A stretch of 64,000 nucleotides of DNA from Paramesorhizobium sp049065735 (lineage in GTDB: Bacteria > Pseudomonadota > Alphaproteobacteria > Rhizobiales > Rhizobiaceae): contig NZ_JBAKHD010000002.1 of assembly GCF_049065735.1 (NCBI RefSeq), forward strand, positions 248,001-312,000, read 5' to 3'. The notes under the pieces are model-generated. The model saw only the letters and a program-made list of their open reading frames with translations, was not told where the DNA came from and did no database searches. The position numbers were made by a program, and so were the translations under genes. Shown here piece after piece: positions 42,461 to 50,743 of the stretch. The first letter of the stretch is position 1; each line of letters starts with the position of its first letter.

Positions 42461-43783
42461 TTACCAGCGGCGCTCGAAACGGCGGCGCAGGATGATGGCA
42501 CCAATATTCATGACCGCGAGGAACAGGAGCAGCACGATGATAGCGCCGGACGTGCGCTCGACAAAGGCACGCTCCGCCTCATTGGCCCACATATAAATCT
42601 GCACCGGCAGCGCGGTCGAGGGATCGAGCGGCGTAGTCGGATAGCCGACGACGAAAGCGACCATGCCGATGAGCAGCAGCGGCGCGGTTTCGCCCAGCGC
42701 ATGGGCAAGGCCGATGATGGTGCCGGTCATGATGCCGGGCGCGGCGAGCGGCAGCACATGATGGAAAACCGTCTGCGTCTTCGACGCGCCGAGACCCAGC
42801 GCCGCGGCGCGGATTGAGGGCGGCACAGCGCGCAGCGCAGCGCGGGTGGCGATGATGATCGTCGGCAGGGTCATCAGCGTCAGCACCAGGCCGCCGACCA
42901 GCGAGGCCGAGCGGGGCAGGCCGAAGAAATTGATGAACACGGCGAGCCCCAGGAGGCCGTAGACGATGGAAGGCACGGCCGCCAGATTGTTGATATTGAC
43001 CTCGATGAGATCCGTCAGGCGGCTCTTCTTGGCATATTCTTCCAGATAGATGGAGGCGGCGACGCCGATGGGCAGGGACAGTGCCAGCACGATCAGCATC
43101 ATATAGAGCGAGCCGATGAGCGCCACGCCGAGGCCGGCGGTTTCGGGGCGGCTCGACGCGCCGAAGGTGAAGAGGCCGGTGTTGAACTCCTCCTTCATCA
43201 GACCTTCGCCGGTGAGCGTCTTCATCCAGCCGACCTGACGGTCGGAGACCTTGCGATTGGCCTCGTCCACGGAGAGGTCGATCTGGCCCTTGAAGGCGGA
43301 GTCGATGTCGCCGGCGGCGAGCACGGGAATGGTCTGCGTCGTGCCGATCAGCGAGGGATTGGCGGTGACCATCTCGCGCAATTGGTTGCGGACGCCATCC
43401 GAGAAGAACTTGGTGATGTCGCGCATCGCCGGACGGTCGGATGGGGAAACGCCCAGTTTCTCCGCGAGGGCGTTGCGCACCACGAGCGGATAATTGGCCG
43501 TCATCAGCACTTCCGGATTGGTGGCGCGCTGATTTTGCGGGTCGATGATCTTCTCGTCCAGCTTTACCGGCAGCTCGATGGTCGTCTGCCAAAAGGCGGT
43601 GTAGCCATTGGAGATGACCGAGAAGAGCAGCGCGAACAGGAAGAAGATGCCGATGGCAATGGCGGCGATGCCGTAGAAACGGAACCGGCGTTCCGCCGCG
43701 TAGCGGCGCTTCAGGCCGATGTCGCGCCGCACCGGACGGCTTGTCGCGACCGCCATGTTCGAATTGAGCGTTGCGTCAGTCAT
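42461..43783 (-). CDS. pstA: Phosphate ABC transporter permease PstA
   Basis: The C-terminal half has the permease domain with the cytoplasmic EAA-like loop (AAALGLGASKTQTVFHHVLPLAAPGI). At 440 residues it is about 145 longer than the E. coli protein because of an extra periplasmic region between the first helix (about 36-58) and the second (near 222). This extended form is known in alphaproteobacteria (DUF3333-type N-terminus). Its ATG overlaps the pstC stop by four bases. Confidence 0.95.
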   Translation of the reverse strand: MTDATLNSNMAVATSRPVRRDIGLKRRYAAERRFRFYGIAAIAIGIFFLFALLFSVISNGYTAFWQTTIELPVKLDEKIIDPQNQRATNPEVLMTANYPLVVRNALAEKLGVSPSDRPAMRDITKFFSDGVRNQLREMVTANPSLIGTTQTIPVLAAGDIDSAFKGQIDLSVDEANRKVSDRQVGWMKTLTGEGLMKEEFNTGLFTFGASSRPETAGLGVALIGSLYMMLIVLALSLPIGVAASIYLEEYAKKSRLTDLIEVNINNLAAVPSIVYGLLGLAVFINFFGLPRSASLVGGLVLTLMTLPTIIIATRAALRAVPPSIRAAALGLGASKTQTVFHHVLPLAAPGIMTGTIIGLAHALGETAPLLLIGMVAFVVGYPTTPLDPSTALPVQIYMWANEAERAFVERTSGAIIVLLLFLAVMNIGAIILRRRFERRW

Positions 43784-45246
43784 TCGTACTGCTCCCGGTA
43801 CTTGCGCACGATATAGAGGGCGAACACGTTCATCGCGAGGGTGAGGAAGAAAAGCGTGATGCCGAGCGCGAAGGCGACCAGCGTCTGCGGCGAGTTGAAT
43901 TCGAGGTCGCCGGTCAGCTGGTTTACGATCTTGACCGTGATGGTGGTCATCGCATCGAACGGGTTGATGTTGATCCTGGCGGCGACGCCGGCAGCAAGCA
44001 CGACGATCATGGTTTCGCCGACGGCGCGGGAGGCGGTCAAGAGCAGCGCGCCGACGATGCCGGGAAGTGCGGCTGGGAGGATGACGCGCTTGATCGTCTC
44101 CGACCTTGTGGCGCCGAGGCCGAGCGAGCCGTCGCGCATGGCGCGGGGCACGGCGGTGATGATGTCATCCGACAGCGACGAGACGAAGGGGATAAGCATG
44201 ATGCCCATGACGAGGCCCGCCGTCAGAACGCTCTGCGCCATGATGAAGGCCGGGCCGCCCGATATCGCCGCGCTCATATCGCGCAGGAAGGGGCCGACCG
44301 TAATGAGCGCGAAGAAGCCGTAGACGATGGTGGGGATGCCCGCCAGGATTTCCAGGAGCGGCTTGACGATCGAGCGTACCTTGGGCGTTGCGTATTCGGC
44401 CATGTAGATGGCGGCGAAGAGGCCGATGGGCACCGCCACCAGCATGGCGACGAAGGCGATATAGAGCGTGCCGGCGAGAAGCGGGATCAGGCCGAACTGC
44501 CCTGCCGCGCCCTCGGAGCCCGCCCCGGCGAAGCGCGGATCCCAGACCGTTCCGAAGAAGAAGCTCGCGGGCGAGACGGAACTGAAGAATGTGATCGTCT
44601 GGAACAGCATCGAGAAGATGATGCCAACAGTGGTGAGGATCGCGATGGTGGAGGCGGCGAGCAATCCCCAGAGCACGATGCGTTCCACATTGTTGCGGGC
44701 GCGGGCGCGGGGATGGATGCCGGAAAGGCCGAAGACGAGCCCGGCAATGGCGAGCGCGATGGCGATGGCCGCGCCGATGGTGCGCGCCATGGCGGCCTGG
44801 CTGTTCCAGCGCTCGGCGATGGGAACCATATAGTCCTGGCCTTCGGAGGCAAGCGCTACGCCCTTGGCGGCGAGAAGAGTCCGCAGTTCGGTGTAGGTCT
44901 GCGGCAGGTTCTGGCGCTCGACCGGATCGAGGCGGTCAAGCCCGTCCGCGAGGCTTTGCACCATGCCCAGCGCAAGGCTGCGGCTGGCAAGGGCGCTCTC
45001 CGCGGTCTGCGGCGGCAGGCTCCCCTTGGCCGATTGCTCAAGATAGATCGCCGAGCCGGCAGCCCAGATAACGATGAAGAGAATCGCCGGAAGCACCGTG
45101 ACCAGGAAGACCCACCAGCCATGGTAATGGGCGCGGGAATGGACCTTGACGCCCACGGTTTCCTTGGCGCGCGCACGCTGGCGCCCGACAAAATAACCGA
45201 CGAGGCCTATTCCGAAGACGATAAGCAGAACCAGCATTACGGACAT
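43780..45246 (-). CDS. pstC: Phosphate ABC transporter permease PstC
   Basis: It pairs with PstA in the membrane. The conserved permease domain covers about 255-480, with GLGATRSETIKRVILPAALPGIVG as the coupling loop. The 488-residue length exceeds E. coli PstC (319) by an N-terminal region with two extra helices and a periplasmic segment, as in other alphaproteobacteria. It is separated from pstS by 71 bp containing a strong hairpin. Confidence 0.95.
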   Translation of the reverse strand: MSVMLVLLIVFGIGLVGYFVGRQRARAKETVGVKVHSRAHYHGWWVFLVTVLPAILFIVIWAAGSAIYLEQSAKGSLPPQTAESALASRSLALGMVQSLADGLDRLDPVERQNLPQTYTELRTLLAAKGVALASEGQDYMVPIAERWNSQAAMARTIGAAIAIALAIAGLVFGLSGIHPRARARNNVERIVLWGLLAASTIAILTTVGIIFSMLFQTITFFSSVSPASFFFGTVWDPRFAGAGSEGAAGQFGLIPLLAGTLYIAFVAMLVAVPIGLFAAIYMAEYATPKVRSIVKPLLEILAGIPTIVYGFFALITVGPFLRDMSAAISGGPAFIMAQSVLTAGLVMGIMLIPFVSSLSDDIITAVPRAMRDGSLGLGATRSETIKRVILPAALPGIVGALLLTASRAVGETMIVVLAAGVAARININPFDAMTTITVKIVNQLTGDLEFNSPQTLVAFALGITLFFLTLAMNVFALYIVRKYREQYE

Positions 45247-45279
45247 CAGATTTCCCCGGTTGCCCCATTTAAGTTAGGC

Positions 45280-45306
45280 GGGCATGGGCGGAGTTCGCCC
45301 ATGCCC
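45280..45306 (-). promoter_or_regulatory. Intercistronic hairpin between pstS and pstC
   Basis: A perfect 11-bp inverted repeat (45280-45290 with 45296-45306), 5-nt loop, 11 bp after the pstS stop and with no T run. It could stabilise the pstS part of the transcript and give more binding protein than permease. Confidence 0.6.
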
Positions 45307-45317
45307 TCGGTCAAGCC

Positions 45318-46364
45318 TTACTTGGCCTGCATGGTCTTTCCGCCGTCGAAGGCTTCGCGCTGGGCGACGCGCTCGGATTCCGGAGCCGGAACCAGGCCGT
45401 AATCGGCCAGCGGCGAGTCAGGGCCGATCATCTGGTCAGACAGGAAGAAATCGACATATTCCTTCAGGCCCGGGATGACGCCGATGTGAGCCTTCTTCAC
45501 GTAGAAGAACAGCGGGCGCGAAACCGGATATTTGCCGCTGGAGATGGTCTCGACCGACGGGGTGACGCCGTCGACGGTGGCGACCTTCAGCTTGTCGGCA
45601 TTGTTTTCATAGAAAGCGAGGCCGAACACGCCGACGCCGGTCTTGTTGGACGAGATGCGGGCGAGCGTTTCGCTGTAGTCGCCGTCGATGTCGACAGCCT
45701 TACCGTCCTTACGGACCTGAAGGCAGGCCTTCTCGGCATCCTTCTTGTCCATGCCGCCCTTTTCCATGGCTTCGAGCGCGCCGGTTTCCTTGCAGCCGGC
45801 GGCGAGCAGCTTCTCTTCGAAGACTTCGCGCGTGCCGTGCTTTTCGCCGGGGATGTAGGCAGCGATGTCCCAATCCGGCAGGTCCTTGTTGACCTGGCTC
45901 CACTTGGTGTTCGGATTGTCGACCAGCTTGCCGTCGACTACAACCTTGGCGGCGAGAGCCGAGTAGACATCCTTCGGCGTCAGGTTCCAGTTCGGGCCCT
46001 TGATGTCGGTGGCGAAAACGATGCCGTCATAGCCGATGCGGACTTCCTGCACGTCCTTGACGCCGGCGTCGATGCACGACTTCAGCTCGCTGTCCTTCAT
46101 CGCACGCGAGGCGTTGGCAATGTCGATGGTGCTTTCGCCGACGCCCTTGCAGAATTCCTTGATGCCGGCGCCCGAACCGCCGGATTCGACGACGGGGGTC
46201 TTGAAGTTCGGATAGGTCTCGCCGAAGGTCTCGGCAACGATCTTGGCATAGGGCAGCACGGTCGAGGAACCTGCCACCTGAATCTGGTCGCGTGCCTCAG
46301 CGGCGGAGACCGACAGGGCGGCGGCAATCGCCAGCGCAGCGGTCGTGTAGATCATCTTTTTCAT
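45318..46364 (-). CDS. pstS: Phosphate-binding protein PstS
   Basis: It is the periplasmic receptor of the high-affinity phosphate transporter. The signal peptide ends near SAAEA/RDQ. The phosphate-binding loop features IQVAGSSTVLPYAKIVAE and VESGGSGAGIKEF are typical of the alphaproteobacterial type. The length is 348 residues. A palindrome AGGAGC-A-GCTCCT (46365-46377) covers the ribosome site and could mask it. A PHO box lies 67-95 bp upstream, so it is the promoter-proximal gene of pstSCAB-phoU-phoB. Confidence 0.97.
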   Translation of the reverse strand: MKKMIYTTAALAIAAALSVSAAEARDQIQVAGSSTVLPYAKIVAETFGETYPNFKTPVVESGGSGAGIKEFCKGVGESTIDIANASRAMKDSELKSCIDAGVKDVQEVRIGYDGIVFATDIKGPNWNLTPKDVYSALAAKVVVDGKLVDNPNTKWSQVNKDLPDWDIAAYIPGEKHGTREVFEEKLLAAGCKETGALEAMEKGGMDKKDAEKACLQVRKDGKAVDIDGDYSETLARISSNKTGVGVFGLAFYENNADKLKVATVDGVTPSVETISSGKYPVSRPLFFYVKKAHIGVIPGLKEYVDFFLSDQMIGPDSPLADYGLVPAPESERVAQREAFDGGKTMQAK

Positions 46365-46430
46365 AGGAGCAGCTCCTGTTGGAAGAATTGGGTGACGCCT
46401 CCGACGTCGCTAGCCCTCTACGGGGTTTAT

Positions 46431-46459
46431 ATTACAGTGATATGACAGCAATGTTACAG
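46431..46459 (-). promoter_or_regulatory. PHO box (three direct repeats)
   Basis: On the - strand CTGTAAC, CTGTCAT and CTGTAAT recur with 4-bp gaps, giving an exact 11-bp period (46459-46453, 46448-46442, 46437-46431). The consensus PhoB half-site is CTGTCAT, so this is a one-and-a-half PHO box for pstS. Confidence 0.92.
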
Positions 46460-46608
46460 AACCTTGTCGGTCGAAATCCGCATGGGAATCCCGTTGATTC
46501 CTATGGTTTTTATGCCCGCTGTTTTTTTGCGGCTGCCCTTCAATTTCAAACGAAGCCGCCGAGACGTCCCCTCCATCCGGCCGCGCTTCCATCAAAACAT
46601 GGACCACT

Positions 46609-47910
46609 CTAAAGCGCCTTTTTCATCGGCTTCCCCGCGACATAGACCTCCGCCACAGTGCGGTCGTCGCCGAGCGTCTGCAACAGGAACAGTTCTTCGA
46701 GGAGCGTACGCATGGTGTCCCTGCGCATCCGCATGGCCGTCGTCGCCCCTGCGTCGAGCACGGTGATGTCAGCGTCGGTGCCCGGTTCCAGCGTGCCGAT
46801 CCGGTTCTCCAGCGAGAGGGCACGGGCATTGCCGAGCGTCATCATATAGAAGGAATGAAGCGGCGAGAGGCGCTGGCCACGCAATTGCAACACCTTGTAG
46901 GCCTCGTCCATCGTCTTCAGCATGGAAAAGCTGGTGCCGCCGCCGATATCGGTGGCGACCGCGATGCGCACGCCTTGCGTCTGCAGACGCTCGCGGTCGA
47001 AAAGGCCGCTGCCGAGAAAGAGATTGGAGGTGGGGCAGAAGACCGCGACAGACCCGGTTTCGGCCAGCACTTTTGTCTCGCGTTCGGTTAGGTGGATGCA
47101 GTGTCCCAGCAGTGTCTTGCCGCCCAGCAGCCCATAATGCTCGTAGATGCCGGTATAGTCGGGCGCATCGGGATAGAGTGAGCGGGTGAGCGCGATTTCC
47201 TCATGGTTTTCGGAAAGATGTGTCTGGACGTAACAGTCGGGATGCTCGCGGGCGAGCGCGCCGCTCATCTCCATCTGCTCCGGCGTCGAGGTGATGGCGA
47301 AGCGCGGCGTGATGGCATAATGGAGCCGCCCCCTTCCCTGCCAGCGGGCGATGAGCGCCTTGGTATCGTCATAGCCCGATTGCGCGGTGTCGAGGAGCGT
47401 CGGCGGGGCGTTGCGGTCCATCATCACCTTGCCACCGATCACGCACATGTCGCGCCGTTCAGCGGCACGGAAGAAGGCATCGACGCTCTGCGGATGCACG
47501 CTGCAATAGGCGGCGACGGTGGTCGTGCCATGACGCAGAAGCTCGTCCATGAAGCGTTCGGCTATGAACTGCGCATGCTGCTCGTCGGCGAATTTCTGCT
47601 CCTCGATGAAGGTATAGGTGTTGAGCCATTCGAGAAGCTGGGCCGCGTAGGAGGCGACCGCCTGCATCTGCGGAAAATGGATGTGGGCATCGATCAGCCC
47701 CGGCACGACCAGATGCGGGCGGTGATCGGCGACGGGCGTGTCCGCGCCTGCGAGCCGAGTGATATCGGCATAATCGCCCATCGCGGCGATCTTGCCGCCG
47801 CGGACCAGAAGCGCGCCATCCTCGGCATAGCGGTAGGAGGCGGTATCGGCGATATCGCTGGGCTCGTCGATGAATGTCAGCACGCGGCCACGGATCAGCA
47901 ATTCAGTCAT
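46609..47910 (-). CDS. guaD: Guanine deaminase
   Basis: This amidohydrolase converts guanine to xanthine in purine catabolism. Zinc ligands His76 and His78 are in PGLIDAHIHFPQ, with further ligands in QTHLSENHEE, GHCIHL and VATDIGGG. The length of 433 residues fits. It is predicted cytoplasmic. It lies 36 bp downstream of a DUF454 gene and upstream of pstS, but a separate PHO promoter controls pstS. Confidence 0.95.
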   Translation of the reverse strand: MTELLIRGRVLTFIDEPSDIADTASYRYAEDGALLVRGGKIAAMGDYADITRLAGADTPVADHRPHLVVPGLIDAHIHFPQMQAVASYAAQLLEWLNTYTFIEEQKFADEQHAQFIAERFMDELLRHGTTTVAAYCSVHPQSVDAFFRAAERRDMCVIGGKVMMDRNAPPTLLDTAQSGYDDTKALIARWQGRGRLHYAITPRFAITSTPEQMEMSGALAREHPDCYVQTHLSENHEEIALTRSLYPDAPDYTGIYEHYGLLGGKTLLGHCIHLTERETKVLAETGSVAVFCPTSNLFLGSGLFDRERLQTQGVRIAVATDIGGGTSFSMLKTMDEAYKVLQLRGQRLSPLHSFYMMTLGNARALSLENRIGTLEPGTDADITVLDAGATTAMRMRRDTMRTLLEELFLLQTLGDDRTVAEVYVAGKPMKKAL

Positions 47911-47946
47911 TTTCTCTCTGCCTTGTTGGGAAAGGTTCCGTAGCGC

Positions 47947-48363
47947 TCAATCCGGACGGGACAGGACATAGGCGGCGGAAGCGAGCATGAAGACCGCCAC
48001 GCCCAGCCCAAGCGCCCAGCCAGGGCGCACGCTCCACCAGAAGATCGCATAGCCCGCCGTCATGCCGGCGCAGGCGGCGATCTTGGCCCGACGCGGGATC
48101 GCGCCCTTGTCGCGCCAGCCGCTTAAGGCCGCCCCGAAGGTTGGATGGCCGAGCAGCCAGCTTTCCAGCCTTGGCGACGAGCGCCCGAAAAACCATGCCG
48201 CGAGGATGATGAAAACCGTCGTCGGCATGACCGGCAGGAAGGCTCCGATGATACCAAGCGCGAGCATCACGACGCCCAGGGCGAAATAGGCCCAGCGCAG
48301 CGCGCCAGACGCTGGCGGGACGGCTTCCTGCTCCGGCTTCTCGCCCTCGATCTTGTCATCCAT
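47947..48363 (-). CDS. DUF454 (YbaN-like) inner membrane protein
   Basis: It has the DUF454 core: LGVVMLALGIIGAFLPVMPTTVFIILAAWFFGRSSPRLESWLL, with three to four predicted helices, followed by an amphipathic stretch and two C-terminal helices. The ATG at 48363 gives 138 residues; a GTG eight codons upstream is less likely. The function is unknown. It appears co-transcribed with guaD. Confidence 0.88.
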   Translation of the reverse strand: MDDKIEGEKPEQEAVPPASGALRWAYFALGVVMLALGIIGAFLPVMPTTVFIILAAWFFGRSSPRLESWLLGHPTFGAALSGWRDKGAIPRRAKIAACAGMTAGYAIFWWSVRPGWALGLGVAVFMLASAAYVLSRPD

Positions 48364-48824
48364 GGCGGATTTCGGCTCCCTTCGCACGGAACAGACGCTC
48401 TATAGAGCGAAATCCGGCGCTCCGCGCGAAAAAAATGCTTAACTTCGCCCCGCCTCCATAAAACTTGGGAGACAAATAATGAATCCGGCTCCTGAGCCGA
48501 TCACGGCCGCGTGAAGGCGGAAACTGTTTCGGAATCCAAGTATCACAACTTACAGCTGCCCTGTCCGCCTCGTCCGAACAACAGAGGTGGCACAGTAAAA
48601 TGATCCATCGCAAGCGAAAGCATAAAGAAGATTCGGTGACAGTAATTAAATTTTAACCATCATTTTACTTATGTATAGGATAATTTTCCTTAAAGATCAC
48701 ATAAATGAATCGATTTGTAACCTTCGGTGAAACCTTTTATTGCCACATTCTCACTTCAGCAAAAGCTCGCTTCCCAGGGGATAATCTGCCGGAAGCACTT
48801 CCGAAACAGCTAAGTGAAGAAGGC
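48364..48824. other. Gene-free A+T-rich interval
   Basis: This 461-bp gap separates divergent DUF454 and rlpA genes. The part from 48640 to 48720 is rich in A+T and is likely to hold the rlpA promoter, but no clear -35/-10 pair stands out. No repeat or convincing small gene was seen. Confidence 0.6.
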
Positions 48825-49199
48825 ATGATCTTTCATACACGCAGGATATTCATGGCCGCGGCAACGGCCGGCATTCTCTCCGCATCCGTGATCGGGGCTT
48901 CAGCGCAGTGCGGTGGCGCCTCCTGGTATGCGCTCCATTCGCGCACTGCCTCGGGCGAACGGATGAACCCCAGTGCGATGACGGCGGCGCATCGCACGCT
49001 GCCGCTGGGCACGAAGGTAAAGGTGACGAACGAGCGGAACGGGAGATCGCTTGTCGTGCGCATCAACGACCGCGGCCCGTTCATCCGCGGACGCATCCTC
49101 GATCTTTCCAAGGGCGCGGCAGCCCGCCTCGGTTTTATCGGCGCGGGACACACCAAGGTTTGTATTAGCGAGATAGAGAAGACCCGTATGCCGGGTTGA
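48825..49199 (+). CDS. RlpA-like septal ring protein
   Basis: The 124-residue product has a signal peptide (MIFHTRRIFMAAATAGIL to about ASAQ) and a double-psi beta-barrel RlpA domain: GGASWYALHSRTASGERM, MTAAHRTLPLGTKVKVTN and VRINDRGPFIRGRILDLS. RlpA proteins bind or cleave peptidoglycan lacking stem peptides at the septum. No SPOR domain is present, so this is the short single-domain type. The start was chosen because it gives a proper signal peptide; an open frame upstream to 48705 lacks one. Confidence 0.88.
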   Translation: MIFHTRRIFMAAATAGILSASVIGASAQCGGASWYALHSRTASGERMNPSAMTAAHRTLPLGTKVKVTNERNGRSLVVRINDRGPFIRGRILDLSKGAAARLGFIGAGHTKVCISEIEKTRMPG

Positions 49200-49221
49200 G
49201 CATTTAGGGGAGCGAGCGCGT

Positions 49222-49277
49222 AGAGCGTAATCATGATCTTATCCGAAAAGTCTGCAACTTTTCGGGATCATGTTCTA
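49222..49277. repeat. Rhizobiales-type palindromic element F2
   Basis: It is an inverted repeat with ends TCATGATC/GATCATG and inner CCGAAAAGT/ACTTTTCGG around CTGCA. It lies between rlpA and the RimK-like gene, four bases from the latter's stop, and resembles F1. Confidence 0.85.
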
Positions 49278-49280
49278 GCA

Positions 49281-50741
49281 CTACCTCCCCCGCTCCAGGC
49301 GCTCGATGAACCAGCGCGTCAGGTTGAGCCAGACTTCGTCCTTTTCGGCGGCATCCTCGATGCCGTGCTCGACATTAGGGTTGTCGTTGACCTCGATGAC
49401 GAAGACGCCGTCATCGGTCTCCTTGAGATCGACGCCATAAAGACCTTTGCCGATGCAGCGCGCCGCCCTGAGCCCGGTCTCGATGACAAGCGGCGGCGCG
49501 TCGGCCAGGGTGAAGGAGCGGGATCCGCCTTCCAGAGGCTTGCCTCCCGTATCGTGCTTGACGATCTGCCAATGATGCCGCGCCATCAGATATTGACAGG
49601 CAAAGAGCGGCTTGCCGTCAAGAACGCCGACGCGCCAGTCGAATTTCGTCGGCATGTATTTCTGCGCGATCAGCAGGTCGCTGTCGGCGAGCCATGCCGT
49701 CGCCAGCGCCTTCAGCTCCTCACAGGAACCGACCTTCTTGACCCCGCGTGAGAAGGATGAATCGGGAATCTTGATCACCATCGGAAAGCCCAGAAGATCG
49801 GCAGCGCGGGAGAGATCCTCGTCGCCCGCGATCATCACCGTCGGCGGAACCGGAACATTGCTCCCCTGCATCAGCTCGTTTAAATATACCTTGTTGGTGC
49901 AGCGGATCATCGACACCGGGTCGTCGATAACAGGCATTCCCTCCTGCTGGGCGCGGCGGGCAAAGCGGTAGGTATGGTTGGAGATCGACGTCGTCTCGCG
50001 AATGAACAGCGCATCGTAATTGGCGAGCCGCGGCAAATCCTTCTTGCCGATCGGCTCGACATCGACGCCAAGCCGGTTGGCGATGCGCGCCCAGTGCTTC
50101 AGCGTCGAAACGGTCGAAGGCGGCATCGCTTCATGCGGGTCGCAAAGGGTGGCAAAGGAATAGCGCGCCGGGATCTTCTGCGGCGCGGCGCGCCATTCCC
50201 GCTGGGTATAGCGGGCGAGCGCCTGGTTGAACTGCGCCTTCTCCGCCTCGTCGAGCTTCGTCAGATTGGCGAAGGAGATCTTGCGGATGCGCGCCCATTC
50301 GCCGGGTTCCACCGAGACCTCCAGCGCCGGGGCGCGGAACCAGTCGAACAGGAGGCGGCTGAAACGCTCCAGCTGATGGTTCGGCGCAAAGCCGAAATAG
50401 ACGCGAATGATGGTCGGCGCCTCTTCCGGATGCGCGCCCAATGCCTTGTTGAGCGCGTCCTCCAGTTCGGGAATCGCGTTTTCATAAAGCCGCCGCTCGG
50501 AAAGATCGATCATGGTCTCGACCGAAGGGATGACTCGGTGGCCGCGCGCCTCGGCCAGCAGCGAGGCATAATAGCCGCGGCTCTGATAGGCATAGGTGCG
50601 GGATAGATTGATGATGCGCGGGTGCTGGCCGCTGAACAGCGCGGGGTGGGCCAGATAATCGCGCGTGGTCATGACCTTATGGGGCGTTGCGCCGTTATCG
50701 ATATCGGACGGGCGCCCGACGAGAATGACACAGATGGGCAT
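49281..50741 (-). CDS. RLAN-domain RimK-like ATP-grasp ligase
   Basis: The N-terminal 200 or so residues match the RimK-like ATP-grasp N-terminal (RLAN) domain. The ATP-grasp core follows: MIRCTNKVYLNELM, the nucleotide-binding strand FPMVIKIPDSSFSRG and the metal site VFVIEVNDNPNVEHG near residues 450-464. Such ligases form amide bonds between an acyl phosphate and an amine, as RimK does when adding glutamate to S6. The length is 486 residues. It starts two bases after the GNAT-C39 gene, so they form one operon. The substrate is unknown; aminoacylation of a peptide or protein tail is inference. Confidence 0.9.
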   Translation of the reverse strand: MPICVILVGRPSDIDNGATPHKVMTTRDYLAHPALFSGQHPRIINLSRTYAYQSRGYYASLLAEARGHRVIPSVETMIDLSERRLYENAIPELEDALNKALGAHPEEAPTIIRVYFGFAPNHQLERFSRLLFDWFRAPALEVSVEPGEWARIRKISFANLTKLDEAEKAQFNQALARYTQREWRAAPQKIPARYSFATLCDPHEAMPPSTVSTLKHWARIANRLGVDVEPIGKKDLPRLANYDALFIRETTSISNHTYRFARRAQQEGMPVIDDPVSMIRCTNKVYLNELMQGSNVPVPPTVMIAGDEDLSRAADLLGFPMVIKIPDSSFSRGVKKVGSCEELKALATAWLADSDLLIAQKYMPTKFDWRVGVLDGKPLFACQYLMARHHWQIVKHDTGGKPLEGGSRSFTLADAPPLVIETGLRAARCIGKGLYGVDLKETDDGVFVIEVNDNPNVEHGIEDAAEKDEVWLNLTRWFIERLERGR

Positions 50742-50743
50742 CG

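Noticed and set aside
48356..48613. Small - strand gene upstream of the DUF454 gene
   Set aside because: It overlaps the DUF454 start, has no family features and looks like chance open frame.
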